Origin: an uncultured Lachnospiraceae bacterium
Lineage (GTDB): Bacteria > Bacillota > Clostridia > Lachnospirales > Lachnospiraceae
Reading direction: 5' to 3'
Assembly (NCBI GenBank): GCA_910588755.1
Contig: CAJUQZ010000169.1
Span: 1-8,063 of the forward strand
DNA: 8,063 nucleotides
Made by a program: the position numbers and the translations under genes. The notes under the pieces were generated by a model. The model was not told where the DNA came from. It was given only the letters and a program-made list of their open reading frames with translations, and made no database searches. Position 1 is the stretch's first letter, and the number at the start of each line of letters is the position of its first letter. Shown here in pieces: positions 1 to 5,716 of this stretch.

Positions 1-123
1 AATCTCAGCTACTGGGCGAAAGCAGGACATATGCTTGGGGTGGATGATTCACTTCTGGATACTTTCGAATCAAGCAATACTGGTCAGGGAGATATAACGA
101 TTAATGTTACATTTGCACCCTAG
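1..123 (+). CDS. Tape-measure protein, C-terminal fragment (5' end outside window)
   Basis: The reading frame is open from base 1 and ends at a TAG at 121-123, leaving 40 visible residues that finish in ITINVTFAP. The position, directly upstream of a gpX-like and a gpD-like gene, is where contractile-tail phages carry the tape-measure protein that sets tail length and occupies the tube lumen. Hydrophilic tails with an 'I-x-V/I-x-F-x-P' strand followed by an acidic helix are usual at the end of Firmicutes tape measures. The strand is present here, but the acidic helix lies in the same frame after the TAG (see next entry), so this stop probably interrupts the ancestral gene. Identification rests on context and on that C-terminal pattern, because most of the protein is outside the window. 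Confidence 0.6.
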   Translation, partial: NLSYWAKAGHMLGVDDSLLDTFESSNTGQGDITINVTFAP

Positions 124-261
124 GTAACAATTAACAACACGGAGAGGATCGAATTTGACCTGATGGAAAAACTCAGGGAGGAAGAGGAGAATCTGGTTGA
201 TATGCTGGAGGACATGCTGGACAGGAGAGGTGGCGATCAATATAGGGCAAGTTTTGGTTAA
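124..261 (+). pseudogene. In-frame continuation of the tape-measure C-terminus beyond an amber codon
   Basis: Directly after the TAG at 121-123 the same frame stays open for 45 codons to TAA at 259-261. It encodes VTINNTERIEFDLMEK, then a very acidic stretch (LREEEENLVDMLEDMLDRR) and an end in YRASFG. A strand plus a charged coiled helix ending in '(R)xSF/Y(G)' is the usual finish of tape-measure proteins in this type of phage, so the TAG looks like a nonsense change inside one gene; a Gln codon CAG would need a single base change. Alternatives are low-level readthrough, or reinitiation at ATG 163, which would give a 32-residue peptide. I see no good ribosome binding site for that ATG. The segment overlaps the start of the next gene by about 30 bases, as complete tape-measure genes often do. 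Confidence 0.5.
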
Positions 262-469
262 TAATTATCAGGAATATGTCACGGAAGAGGGAGACACCTA
301 TGATGCGCTGGCACTTGACTTTTACGATGATGAAAGGCTGGCTTCGCACATAATACAGGCAAACCCACAGTATATGGAGACACTGGTCTTTGATGCGGGA
401 ATAAGGATAAGGATTCCGTTGCTGGATAAGTCAGAGCGTCCGGCAACACTTCCGCCGTGGAGGAGATGA
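230..469 (+). CDS. LysM/gpX-like tail protein
   Basis: A 79-residue protein if translated from GTG 230. The core NYQEYVTEEGDTYDALALDFYDDERLASHIIQANPQY, with the later VFDAGIRIRIP, follows the LysM / P2 gpX pattern: 'GDTxDxLA...Y' then 'ANP.Y' then 'xxAGxxIxIP'. P2 gpX-type proteins sit between the tape measure and the gpD hub and help attach the tube end to the baseplate; the order here is the same. A TTG at 197 would give a longer product, but its extra residues (ICWRTCWTGE) are merely the shifted tape-measure helix and look non-native. GTG 230 has AGGAG at 223-227 only two bases upstream, which is unusually close, so the start is not certain. The end (TGA 467-469) overlaps the ribosome binding region of the hub gene. 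Confidence 0.8.
   Translation: MAINIGQVLVNNYQEYVTEEGDTYDALALDFYDDERLASHIIQANPQYMETLVFDAGIRIRIPLLDKSERPATLPPWRR
459..465 (+). promoter_or_regulatory. Ribosome binding site that sets the gpD-like start
   Basis: GGAGGAG lies six bases before ATG 472. In-frame upstream candidates GTG 457 and ATG 466 lie in front of or directly against this site, so ATG 472 is the better start. The site lies inside the last codons of the gpX-like gene, which suggests translational coupling. Confidence 0.75.
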
Positions 470-471
470 CA

Positions 472-1392
472 ATGCAGTTATTTTTCGAAGGGACAGATAT
501 CTACAAAAAGGTGTCTGTAAATACATGCATATATGATTCTTATGGAGAGCAGCAGGCGGACACGCTGCGGATTGTTTTCAATGACGGAAATGCTTTATGG
601 GACAGCTGGAGCCCCCTGAAAGGAAACAAGGTATCAGTCGTACTGGGCGCGTGTGACACTGGTGAAATGCATATAACGAGCGTCAGGCCGGAAAATGGAA
701 AAATGTGCATCAGGGCAAGTTCTGTGCCTCAGAATCACAATGCTAAAAGCAGCAAATCATGGCAGAACATTTGTTTCAAACAGTTGTGTGAGGAGATAGC
801 AGGCAGACATAATATTTCCTGTAAATTTTATGGGGTCACGGATCAGGTTTACGAGTATGTGAACCAACAGAACAAGGAAGACTTTGTATTTATATCAGAG
901 CGGTGTATATTGGAGGGCTGTGCTTTCCTTATATATGATAAAAAAATGATTGTATATGATGAGCATGGCATTGAGTCAGCAGGTGCAGATGTGACATTAA
1001 AAATAAGGGATAACGACCAATTTGAATACAGGGATGTATCCCAAGATATATACAGTGCATGTGTCCTTAAAAATGGAAAGCTGTCTGGCAGATATACCGT
1101 ACCCGGAATGCCTGAAAAAATATTGACAAAGGTAATCAATATAAACATGTCAGGCCAGGCAGAAGCGGACAGGTACGCGAAAAATATATTGCGGTATGAG
1201 AATAAGAAGATGTCCTCGGGAGTGATTGATTACGATAAATTTCTGGGCGCTTACGCAGCCGGAAGTGTGGTGAATCTCGAAACAGCAGGAGTGGACAGTT
1301 GGAATGTGCCAGTATTTCTGACACATGTGCGCCATGACATGGTGAGGGCAAGAACAAAGCTTTATTTTCGGAAAATACTGGAGGGATATTAA
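472..1392 (+). CDS. Phage tail hub protein, late control D (gpD) family
   Basis: A 306-residue protein that belongs by order and sequence to the gpD/VgrG-type hub family, which forms the trimeric hub between tail tube and spike. Visible hallmarks are an N-terminal beta-rich tube-like domain (residues 1-80, with ADTLRIVFNDGNALWDSW), a helical stretch (about 95-115, KSWQNICFKQLCEEIAGRHN), and the signature of the second domain at about 128-165: YVNQQNKEDFVFISERCILEGCAFLIYDKKMIVYDE. The last of these matches the 'Q.n.sDfeFl.r.a...G....y.d..l.vy' pattern of the family. The length is typical of Firmicutes hub proteins. The stop overlaps the next start in a TAATG, so the two are translationally coupled. 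It has no peptidase or other extra domain at the C-terminus. Confidence in the family is high. Confidence 0.88.
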   Translation: MQLFFEGTDIYKKVSVNTCIYDSYGEQQADTLRIVFNDGNALWDSWSPLKGNKVSVVLGACDTGEMHITSVRPENGKMCIRASSVPQNHNAKSSKSWQNICFKQLCEEIAGRHNISCKFYGVTDQVYEYVNQQNKEDFVFISERCILEGCAFLIYDKKMIVYDEHGIESAGADVTLKIRDNDQFEYRDVSQDIYSACVLKNGKLSGRYTVPGMPEKILTKVININMSGQAEADRYAKNILRYENKKMSSGVIDYDKFLGAYAAGSVVNLETAGVDSWNVPVFLTHVRHDMVRARTKLYFRKILEGY

Positions 1393-1712
1393 TGAGTGTG
1401 GTACAGAAAGGGATTATCCTCACGTTGGAGGGGCCGGCTGACAAAAATGGCAATCAGACAAGGGCGAGGGTGCAGTCTGCATCGGCGGAGGGAACATCGA
1501 CACTCCCGATTACAATTCCGTGGTATCTCAGGGGGGAAATGGGAAACCTGGAAAAAGGGACGGAAATTGCTTTTGCAATTTTTGATGATTATACAGGGAT
1601 AATCATTTCACGTATGGACGGTAACTGGGATGGAACAATCGAGGGTGATGTTGCGGCCAGGGGGAATCTGACTGTAGGGAAGGACATCAAGCTAGGCGGC
1701 AGGATTATATAA
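1392..1712 (+). CDS. Short gpV-like baseplate/spike protein
   Basis: A 106-residue protein. Residues 1-75 look like the OB-fold found at the start of gpV/gp5-type spike proteins (KGIILTLEGPADKNGNQTRARVQS, then ITIPWYLRGEMGNLEKGTEIAFAIFDDYTGIIISR). A short C-terminal strand-rich repeat follows, DGTIEGDVAARGNLTVGKDIKLGGRII, of the kind that builds a small triple-stranded beta-helix. In P2-type tails the gpV trimer caps the hub and pierces the envelope; its tip usually carries an HxH iron-binding motif. No histidine occurs in the C-terminal part here and the helix is very short, so this would be a blunt or minimal spike, which fits a Gram-positive target. Start ATG 1392 shares bases with the upstream stop. 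Exact family membership is inferred from fold pattern and position. Confidence 0.72.
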   Translation: MSVVQKGIILTLEGPADKNGNQTRARVQSASAEGTSTLPITIPWYLRGEMGNLEKGTEIAFAIFDDYTGIIISRMDGNWDGTIEGDVAARGNLTVGKDIKLGGRII

Positions 1713-1727
1713 TGCGGGGTGATACAT

Positions 1728-2264
1728 TTGGCTATGGCATATTGGAACGGAATGACATGGGAGTGCAGTCCGGGTACGATTACCTATATGGAATCACTGT
1801 CAACGGCATACTCCATGAAAACCGATACAAACGCAGATAAAGAAGGGAATGCCCCTACAAAACAGATTGCGCGCTCAGACGAAGAAATATCATTATCAAC
1901 AACGTACCGCATAGAAACTGGTACGGGGAATATTAAAGAAATGATTGCCCAATGGAAAGCAATGATCGGAATGGCCGCACCACTGATCATCGGGAGCGAG
2001 GTTTTTGGACCAGATAATGTACAACTGCAGAACGTGTCTGTAGGGAGCGTATCAATACGGCCAGACGGAACGTTTACAGCGGCAGCGTTATCTTTCAAAT
2101 TTAAGGAGTTTCGGGAAGAGGTCATAGAAGTTTCCAGTAAGGCAGGTAAAAGTTCTAGCAGCAGTGTGGGAAAAGCTAATGCCAGTGCAGTATCTGTCAG
2201 GGCAAGTAAGACTGACCGGGCTTCGAGAAAAAGACCAAGGTCATATTTGATAAGGGACGAATGA
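1728..2264 (+). CDS. Small tail protein, gpU-like (tentative)
   Basis: About 178 residues. The middle and end of the conserved part, WKAMIGMAAPLIIGSEVFGPDNVQLQNVSVGSVSIRPDGTFTAAALSFKFKEF, resemble the P2 gpU pattern of a 'G.v.G.w.v..v.....i...G......isl.f.E' strand series; gpU-type proteins cap and complete the tail. In P2 itself gpU lies next to the tape measure, so its location after the gpV-like gene is different and the name is tentative. The last 40 residues are Ser/Lys/Arg-rich low complexity. The start is uncertain: GTG 1719, TTG 1728 and ATG 1734 are all in frame. The SD-like GGGGTGAT at 1716-1723 overlaps GTG 1719 but suits TTG 1728, giving MAMAYWNGM. A 42-codon frame opening at ATG 1712 is not believed. 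Confidence 0.6.
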   Translation: MAMAYWNGMTWECSPGTITYMESLSTAYSMKTDTNADKEGNAPTKQIARSDEEISLSTTYRIETGTGNIKEMIAQWKAMIGMAAPLIIGSEVFGPDNVQLQNVSVGSVSIRPDGTFTAAALSFKFKEFREEVIEVSSKAGKSSSSSVGKANASAVSVRASKTDRASRKRPRSYLIRDE

Positions 2265-2309
2265 TATATACGGCATACGTTTGAAGAGCGAGTCCTGATA
2301 TAAAAAGAC

Positions 2310-2318
2310 AGGAGGTGG
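2310..2318 (+). promoter_or_regulatory. Strong ribosome binding site for the gp25-like gene
   Basis: AGGAGGTGG ends the 60-base gap after the gpU-like gene, nine bases (from AGGAGG) before ATG 2325. It is nearly ideal against the 16S rRNA tail. The remainder of the gap (2265-2309) shows no recognisable promoter or terminator. Confidence 0.75.
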
Positions 2319-2324
2319 AATTTC

Positions 2325-2597
2325 ATGCACGCAAGTGGAAATGGCTTGCCCATTCAGTGTGTGGCGAACCTGGTTCGCATTGTAAGGGGCGAATGTGTGT
2401 ATGACAGGGTAAAGGGGATTGATCCGGTATTGATTGATAAACCATCAACAATAGCAAAACCGTTACTGATTGCGGATGCGAGATGGCTTATAAAGACGTA
2501 TGAACCAAGGGTAAATGTGGATCAGATAGACCTGGCGGATCTCCTTGAACGTGACGGAAGTTATAAACTTGACATTGATACGGTTGCGAAAGGATAG
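2325..2597 (+). CDS. Baseplate wedge protein, gp25/gpW-like
   Basis: A 90-residue protein immediately before baseplate J, the place where P2 gpW / T4 gp25-family proteins sit. The sequence fits the short clostridial form: an N-terminal 'IVRGECVYDRVKGID' (the gp25 family has a 'G...YdR.fGid' start), then a long stretch with a conserved 'YEPRV.V.qI' (KTYEPRVNVDQIDL), which corresponds to the signature near the end of the gp25 fold. Such proteins bind J-type proteins and nucleate sheath assembly on the baseplate. Its stop is TAG at 2595-2597, followed by GGA AAA and then the ATG of J in the same frame, so amber readthrough would fuse the two proteins. Confidence 0.78.
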   Translation: MHASGNGLPIQCVANLVRIVRGECVYDRVKGIDPVLIDKPSTIAKPLLIADARWLIKTYEPRVNVDQIDLADLLERDGSYKLDIDTVAKG

Positions 2598-2603
2598 GGA
2601 AAA

Positions 2604-3956
2604 ATGACAAAGTTATCATTTGTAGAGACAGATTCAGAGAAACTGTATCATACAGTCATAACTACTCTTGAAAAATCTGTAGGCGAACCCCTGTATCCGG
2701 GAGATGAGAGAAGGATATTTGGAGACGCACTGGTTGCGGTGGTGCTGGCAATTTACAGCAGGGCAGATGATGCCTGCAGGCAGAAAATGTTAAGGTATGC
2801 GCGCGGTGAAGTGCTTGATGCACTGGGCGAAAGATATGCATGCTTCCGCATTCCGGCAAAACCGGCAAAAACAATACTTCGTTTTTCGCTTGAATCTGCC
2901 ATTACAACAAATATCATTATCCCGGAAGGAACAAGGGCAACTCCTGACAACGAAGTGTACTTTAAAACAATAGAGACAGCGGTGTTACAGGCCGGGGCTA
3001 TGTATGCAGACGTGCCGGCAGAATGCAGTATAACAGGCGAGGCATATAATGGGTATCTGGCAGGGAGTATTAATAGAATGGTGGATCTGATACCGTTTAT
3101 AGATACCGTGAAGAATATCAATGTTACATATGATGGAAGTGACGGGGAACCTTACCCCGATGTAGACGGAGGAACCGGGGATGAACATTACCGCGAGAGG
3201 ATCAGGTTGGCACCGACATCTTTATCAGTAGCAGGCCCGAGAGATGCGTATGAGTTCCATGCCAAGTCTGCTGATGCATCGATCGCTGATGTGGCGATAC
3301 TATCGGATGTCCAGAGAATAAGCAGGACGTTGATTATTCATGACGGATGTGCATTTCTTGGAGGGCGCGGGTATGATGTTTCTTCCGTAGAGATTGAGGG
3401 CGCGGATCAGGGGCAGGATTATCATGTTACGTATGAGGAGGAAATTTTAAAAATAAAAATTTCACAAGATTCGAAACTGTGTCAAAGAGACCATATTGAT
3501 ATATCTGTGAAACGGGATATGGCAGGGGTAGTTTTGATTGTGCCTGTCCTATACGGTGGAAAAATACCCGGAAATGATATTATCCAGAAGGTATATGATG
3601 CGTGCAATGCGGATGATGTGCGTCCCATGACTGACCTTGTGATCGTCCAGCCGCCTACGGCAGTGCAGTATGATATCAATATAAAATATTATACTACCGC
3701 TGACGAAGAGGCCGAATGTATTGAAACCATTGAAGGGCAAAACGGGGCGATTGACCAGTATAAGGAATGGCAGGGAACGAAAATGGGAAGGGCTATAAAC
3801 CCGGATAAACTTCGCTCTTTCTGTCTGTCCCCCAGAAACGGGACCGGATGTACAAGAATTGAAGTGCTTTCTCCGACATATAAGGAACTGATCAATACCC
3901 AGATAGCATTGTTTCATTCGCTGACAGTATCGCATGCTATAGAAAGGAACTGGTAA
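2604..3956 (+). CDS. Baseplate J-like protein
   Basis: A 450-residue protein with unmistakable Baseplate_J features. Residues 197-223 read YRERIRLAPTSLSVAGPRDAYEFHAKS, the family hallmark for the central domain, followed by DASIADVAIL. Residues 336-351 carry ADDVRPMTDLVIVQPP, the conserved 'DDVRPlTD.v.V..p' block, and the C-terminal part has YDINIKYYT (356-364). J-type proteins form the baseplate wedges with gp25/gpW and protein I. At 450 residues the protein is longer than a P2 J (about 300). The extra length includes a strand-rich block at about 232-305 (from RTLIIHDGCAFLGG to HIDISVKR) placed between the two hallmarks, which looks like an inserted or lineage-specific domain. It starts six bases after the stop of the wedge gene and ends one base before tail protein I. 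Confidence 0.93.
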   Translation: MTKLSFVETDSEKLYHTVITTLEKSVGEPLYPGDERRIFGDALVAVVLAIYSRADDACRQKMLRYARGEVLDALGERYACFRIPAKPAKTILRFSLESAITTNIIIPEGTRATPDNEVYFKTIETAVLQAGAMYADVPAECSITGEAYNGYLAGSINRMVDLIPFIDTVKNINVTYDGSDGEPYPDVDGGTGDEHYRERIRLAPTSLSVAGPRDAYEFHAKSADASIADVAILSDVQRISRTLIIHDGCAFLGGRGYDVSSVEIEGADQGQDYHVTYEEEILKIKISQDSKLCQRDHIDISVKRDMAGVVLIVPVLYGGKIPGNDIIQKVYDACNADDVRPMTDLVIVQPPTAVQYDINIKYYTTADEEAECIETIEGQNGAIDQYKEWQGTKMGRAINPDKLRSFCLSPRNGTGCTRIEVLSPTYKELINTQIALFHSLTVSHAIERNW

Positions 3957-3957
3957 T

Positions 3958-3985
3958 ATGGATTTGGCAAACATGGATTTGGCAA
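3958..3985 (+). repeat. 13-base in-frame direct repeat at the start of tail protein I
   Basis: ATGGATTTGGCAA occurs at 3958-3970 and again at 3973-3985, a 15-base period that keeps the reading frame and supplies two possible ATG starts. The first has the better spacing from the upstream GAAAGGAAC. Confidence 0.85.
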
Positions 3986-4518
3986 GGATGCTTCCGGCCT
4001 TTATGCAGACTGATGCTGCAAATATGAGCCTGGCTGGCGCGGTTGATGCAATGGCAGAGGAGATTTATTCAAAAATCATCTTGTTTTCAACGTGGGATAA
4101 AATTGACTACTTAAAATCTGATGAACTGGACGTGCTTGCAGAGGAACTACATATAAGCTGGTATGATAAGACCGCTGCTATTGATGTAAGGCGGAATATT
4201 ATCAAGGAATCAGATCTTGTCCATGCAAAACTGGGTACTAACTGGGCGGCGAAACAGGTGATAGGCAGGTACTTTGGAGAGGGTGAGATTGTAGACTGGT
4301 ATGCGTATGGAGGGGAACCAGGACATTTTAAAATCCAGACACTGAATCAGGACATACTAAAAGAAAAGTATGAGCAGTTTACTGCGATTCTGGACAAGGT
4401 AAAAAGAAAGAGTGCGCAGATAGATTCAATTGAACTTATATTGGACGGCTCACTGGAAGTGGGAACATATCTGGCGTTTACTAGCAGCGAACTGATAACC
4501 ACATATGTGAGGAGGTGA
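3958..4518 (+). CDS. Phage tail protein I (gpI-like)
   Basis: A 186-residue protein following J, in the fixed J-I-H order of P2-type tails. The pattern LKSDELDVLAEELHISWYDKTAAIDVRRNIIKESDLVHAKLGTNWAAKQVIGRYFGEGEIVDWYAYGGEPGHFKI is typical of gpI: a 'L..LA..l.v..Y.....e.Rr.lI..S...h...GT..Av...i...fg...i.EWfeygg.py.F'. gpI works with J to connect the wedges with the tail fibres. The start ATG 3958 has a GAAAGGAAC-type ribosome binding site upstream. The first ten residues are an imperfect duplication, MDLANMDLAR, encoded by a 13-base direct repeat. The stop (TGA 4516-4518) overlaps the ribosome binding site of the next gene. Confidence 0.9.
   Translation: MDLANMDLARMLPAFMQTDAANMSLAGAVDAMAEEIYSKIILFSTWDKIDYLKSDELDVLAEELHISWYDKTAAIDVRRNIIKESDLVHAKLGTNWAAKQVIGRYFGEGEIVDWYAYGGEPGHFKIQTLNQDILKEKYEQFTAILDKVKRKSAQIDSIELILDGSLEVGTYLAFTSSELITTYVRR
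4509..4518 (+). promoter_or_regulatory. Ribosome binding site fixing the GTG start of the fibre gene
   Basis: GAGGAGGTGA spans the end of tail protein I, including its TGA stop. Its AGGAGG (4510-4515) stands seven bases before GTG 4523, so it supports that non-ATG start and couples the two genes. Confidence 0.8.
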
Positions 4519-4522
4519 GGGA

Positions 4523-5620
4523 GTGGCTTTTCAGGATTATCTCACTGTGGAAGGTGAAAGGATGCTTGCAAAGGCAGCAGCAGGATATAGGATCAGATTC
4601 ACGAAACTAATAATGGGATCAGGAGAGATTGCTAATGGTATTTCAGAACGGGATATCAAAGAAGTGATAGTTCCTGAACACACTATTGATATTGGAGGGG
4701 TATTCCTGAACGGGAATGATTCCGTGCTTGTTGCGGCAGTGTTTACAAATGCAGAAATAAACGAGGGATTCTATTTCAGGGAAAAAGCACTTTATGTCAC
4801 GGATGGAACAGAGGAGATTTTGGCCATCTATGGCAATGCCCGGGAACAGGCAGAGTATATAGACACGGCGTCGTTTATGGTGATTGAAAAGCGAATACGG
4901 TCTGTCATAAAGCTTTCACAGTCAGAACTCAGTAATATTGTCTTATCAAGTGCTATTTGCGCAGTAGCCCCGATTACGGTAGACATGCGCATGGAGGATT
5001 ATATCAGGACTGGCAAAGCTGATATCATTGAGGTTGGACAAGTGCTGATTGCAGGCGGGGAGGTGTATACATATATTGGAGATGACCCTCATGATGAACA
5101 TTGTTATTATGGCAGCGGTGGACAGAAAGACATATTAATCGATTTGGACGACATTGAGAAAGCCTTTAACGAAGTATTTTGTTTTAAGAGTATTTTATAT
5201 TACAACATAATTGAAGCAGCTTTTCGCCAGGTTTATACATATGATCCTGAAAATATAGTACAGGATACAGGGCATACATGGATCGATTATGGAACTGAAA
5301 TAACAGCGGAGGAAATGAGTGACATGATCTGCGCTGACTGGGATGGGGAAGACTTGGACTATTATGATAGCTGTACAGACGTGGTTGAGGAAGAATACTA
5401 TATCGTATTTGGAAATTTTCAGGATGGTGGATCAATGTCAGAGGCGGAAATATTGGAAACCATGAGCACGGTGTGGAATGGACAATCATCATTGGATCCG
5501 ACAGCCATAAGTGCAGCTGAAATATGTGAAACCATGAGTACAGTGTGGAATGGGCAATCGTCATTAGATCCAACAGCTATAAGTGCAGCCGAGATAGCTG
5601 GTGTTATAGACATGCAGTGA
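4523..5620 (+). CDS. Tail-collar / tail fibre protein (gpH-like) with C-terminal tandem repeat
   Basis: A 365-residue protein directly after I. Residues 1-150 match the phage tail-collar fibre N-terminal domain that anchors the fibre to the baseplate: 'L T x x G x x (l)(l)AkA.aG..i.ftk...G.G' here reads YLTVEGERMLAKAAAGYRIRFTKLIMGSGE. It then passes through FTNAEINEGFYFREKALYVTDGTEEILAIYGNA and a helical segment to about residue 145. Residues 180-300 are less conserved, acidic and Tyr-rich. Residues 312-359 are two tandem copies of a 24-residue unit, and a related degenerate motif lies at about 259-275 (EITAEEMSDMICADWDGE). The variable distal half is presumably the receptor-binding or spacer part. 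The last stretch (GVIDMQ) breaks off a third copy, so the gene may once have been longer. Confidence 0.85.
   Translation: MAFQDYLTVEGERMLAKAAAGYRIRFTKLIMGSGEIANGISERDIKEVIVPEHTIDIGGVFLNGNDSVLVAAVFTNAEINEGFYFREKALYVTDGTEEILAIYGNAREQAEYIDTASFMVIEKRIRSVIKLSQSELSNIVLSSAICAVAPITVDMRMEDYIRTGKADIIEVGQVLIAGGEVYTYIGDDPHDEHCYYGSGGQKDILIDLDDIEKAFNEVFCFKSILYYNIIEAAFRQVYTYDPENIVQDTGHTWIDYGTEITAEEMSDMICADWDGEDLDYYDSCTDVVEEEYYIVFGNFQDGGSMSEAEILETMSTVWNGQSSLDPTAISAAEICETMSTVWNGQSSLDPTAISAAEIAGVIDMQ
5456..5599 (+). repeat. Two tandem 72-base coding repeats in the fibre gene
   Basis: Unit 1 is 5456-5527 and unit 2 is 5528-5599. They encode the same 23 residues (ETMSTVWNGQSS, then LDPTAISAAEI), followed by Cys in unit 1 and Ala in unit 2. 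Read codon by codon, nine positions differ, all third-position transitions and all synonymous; only the last codon changes an amino acid. The sequence before unit 1 (MSEAEIL) repeats the AEI end of the unit, so the array is flanked by a partial copy. Confidence 0.92.
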
Positions 5621-5621
5621 C

Positions 5622-5687
5622 ATGGGAATTTTGAGTAAAGCTGTTTTCAGGGATTACCCAACAGACGGTATGCAGAAAAATTATTAA
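5622..5687 (+). pseudogene. 21-codon remnant of a tail-fibre start (RDYxTDG motif)
   Basis: ATG 5622 opens a 21-residue frame (MGILSKAVFRDYPTDGMQ, then KNY) ended by TAA 5685-5687. From memory of Firmicutes phage fibres, 'RDYxTDGVPxSGxHxPxKxxIRxW' is a common N-terminal motif. Here the V-F-R-D-Y-x-T-D-G part is present and the sequence then breaks off. There is no ribosome binding site in front of it, and it sits two bases after the fibre stop. It looks like debris from a lost fibre gene rather than a working peptide, though expression by coupling cannot be excluded. Confidence 0.4.
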
Positions 5688-5716
5688 GTAGAAAAAGAAT
5701 ATGAGGAGGAATTGGT

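Noticed and set aside
1..261. Alternative genetic code with TAG read as Gln in the whole tail module.
   Set aside because: Only one internal TAG is seen across about 6.5 kb of tail genes, and TAG is a sensible stop for the wedge gene and the membrane protein gene; a recoded phage would show many internal TAGs.
849..1148. Minus-strand frame of 99 codons opposite the gpD-like gene, with further minus-strand frames opposite J, I and the fibre genes.
   Set aside because: They mirror well-supported plus-strand genes, have no ribosome binding sites at their starts and show no recognisable domains.
1712..1840. A 42-codon frame from ATG 1712 (MRGDTFGYGILERND...) that overlaps the previous stop in TAATG.
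   Set aside because: It lies wholly inside the longer gpU-like frame, which has family-like sequence and its own SD-like site; the 42-codon product resembles nothing.
5456..5599. Fibre repeat considered as a diversity-generating retroelement variable region.
   Set aside because: Differences between the copies are silent transitions and not adenine-specific amino acid changes, and no reverse transcriptase or template repeat is in the window.
5456..5599. CRISPR array or other spaced direct repeat.
   Set aside because: The copies are contiguous, in frame and coding, with no spacers.
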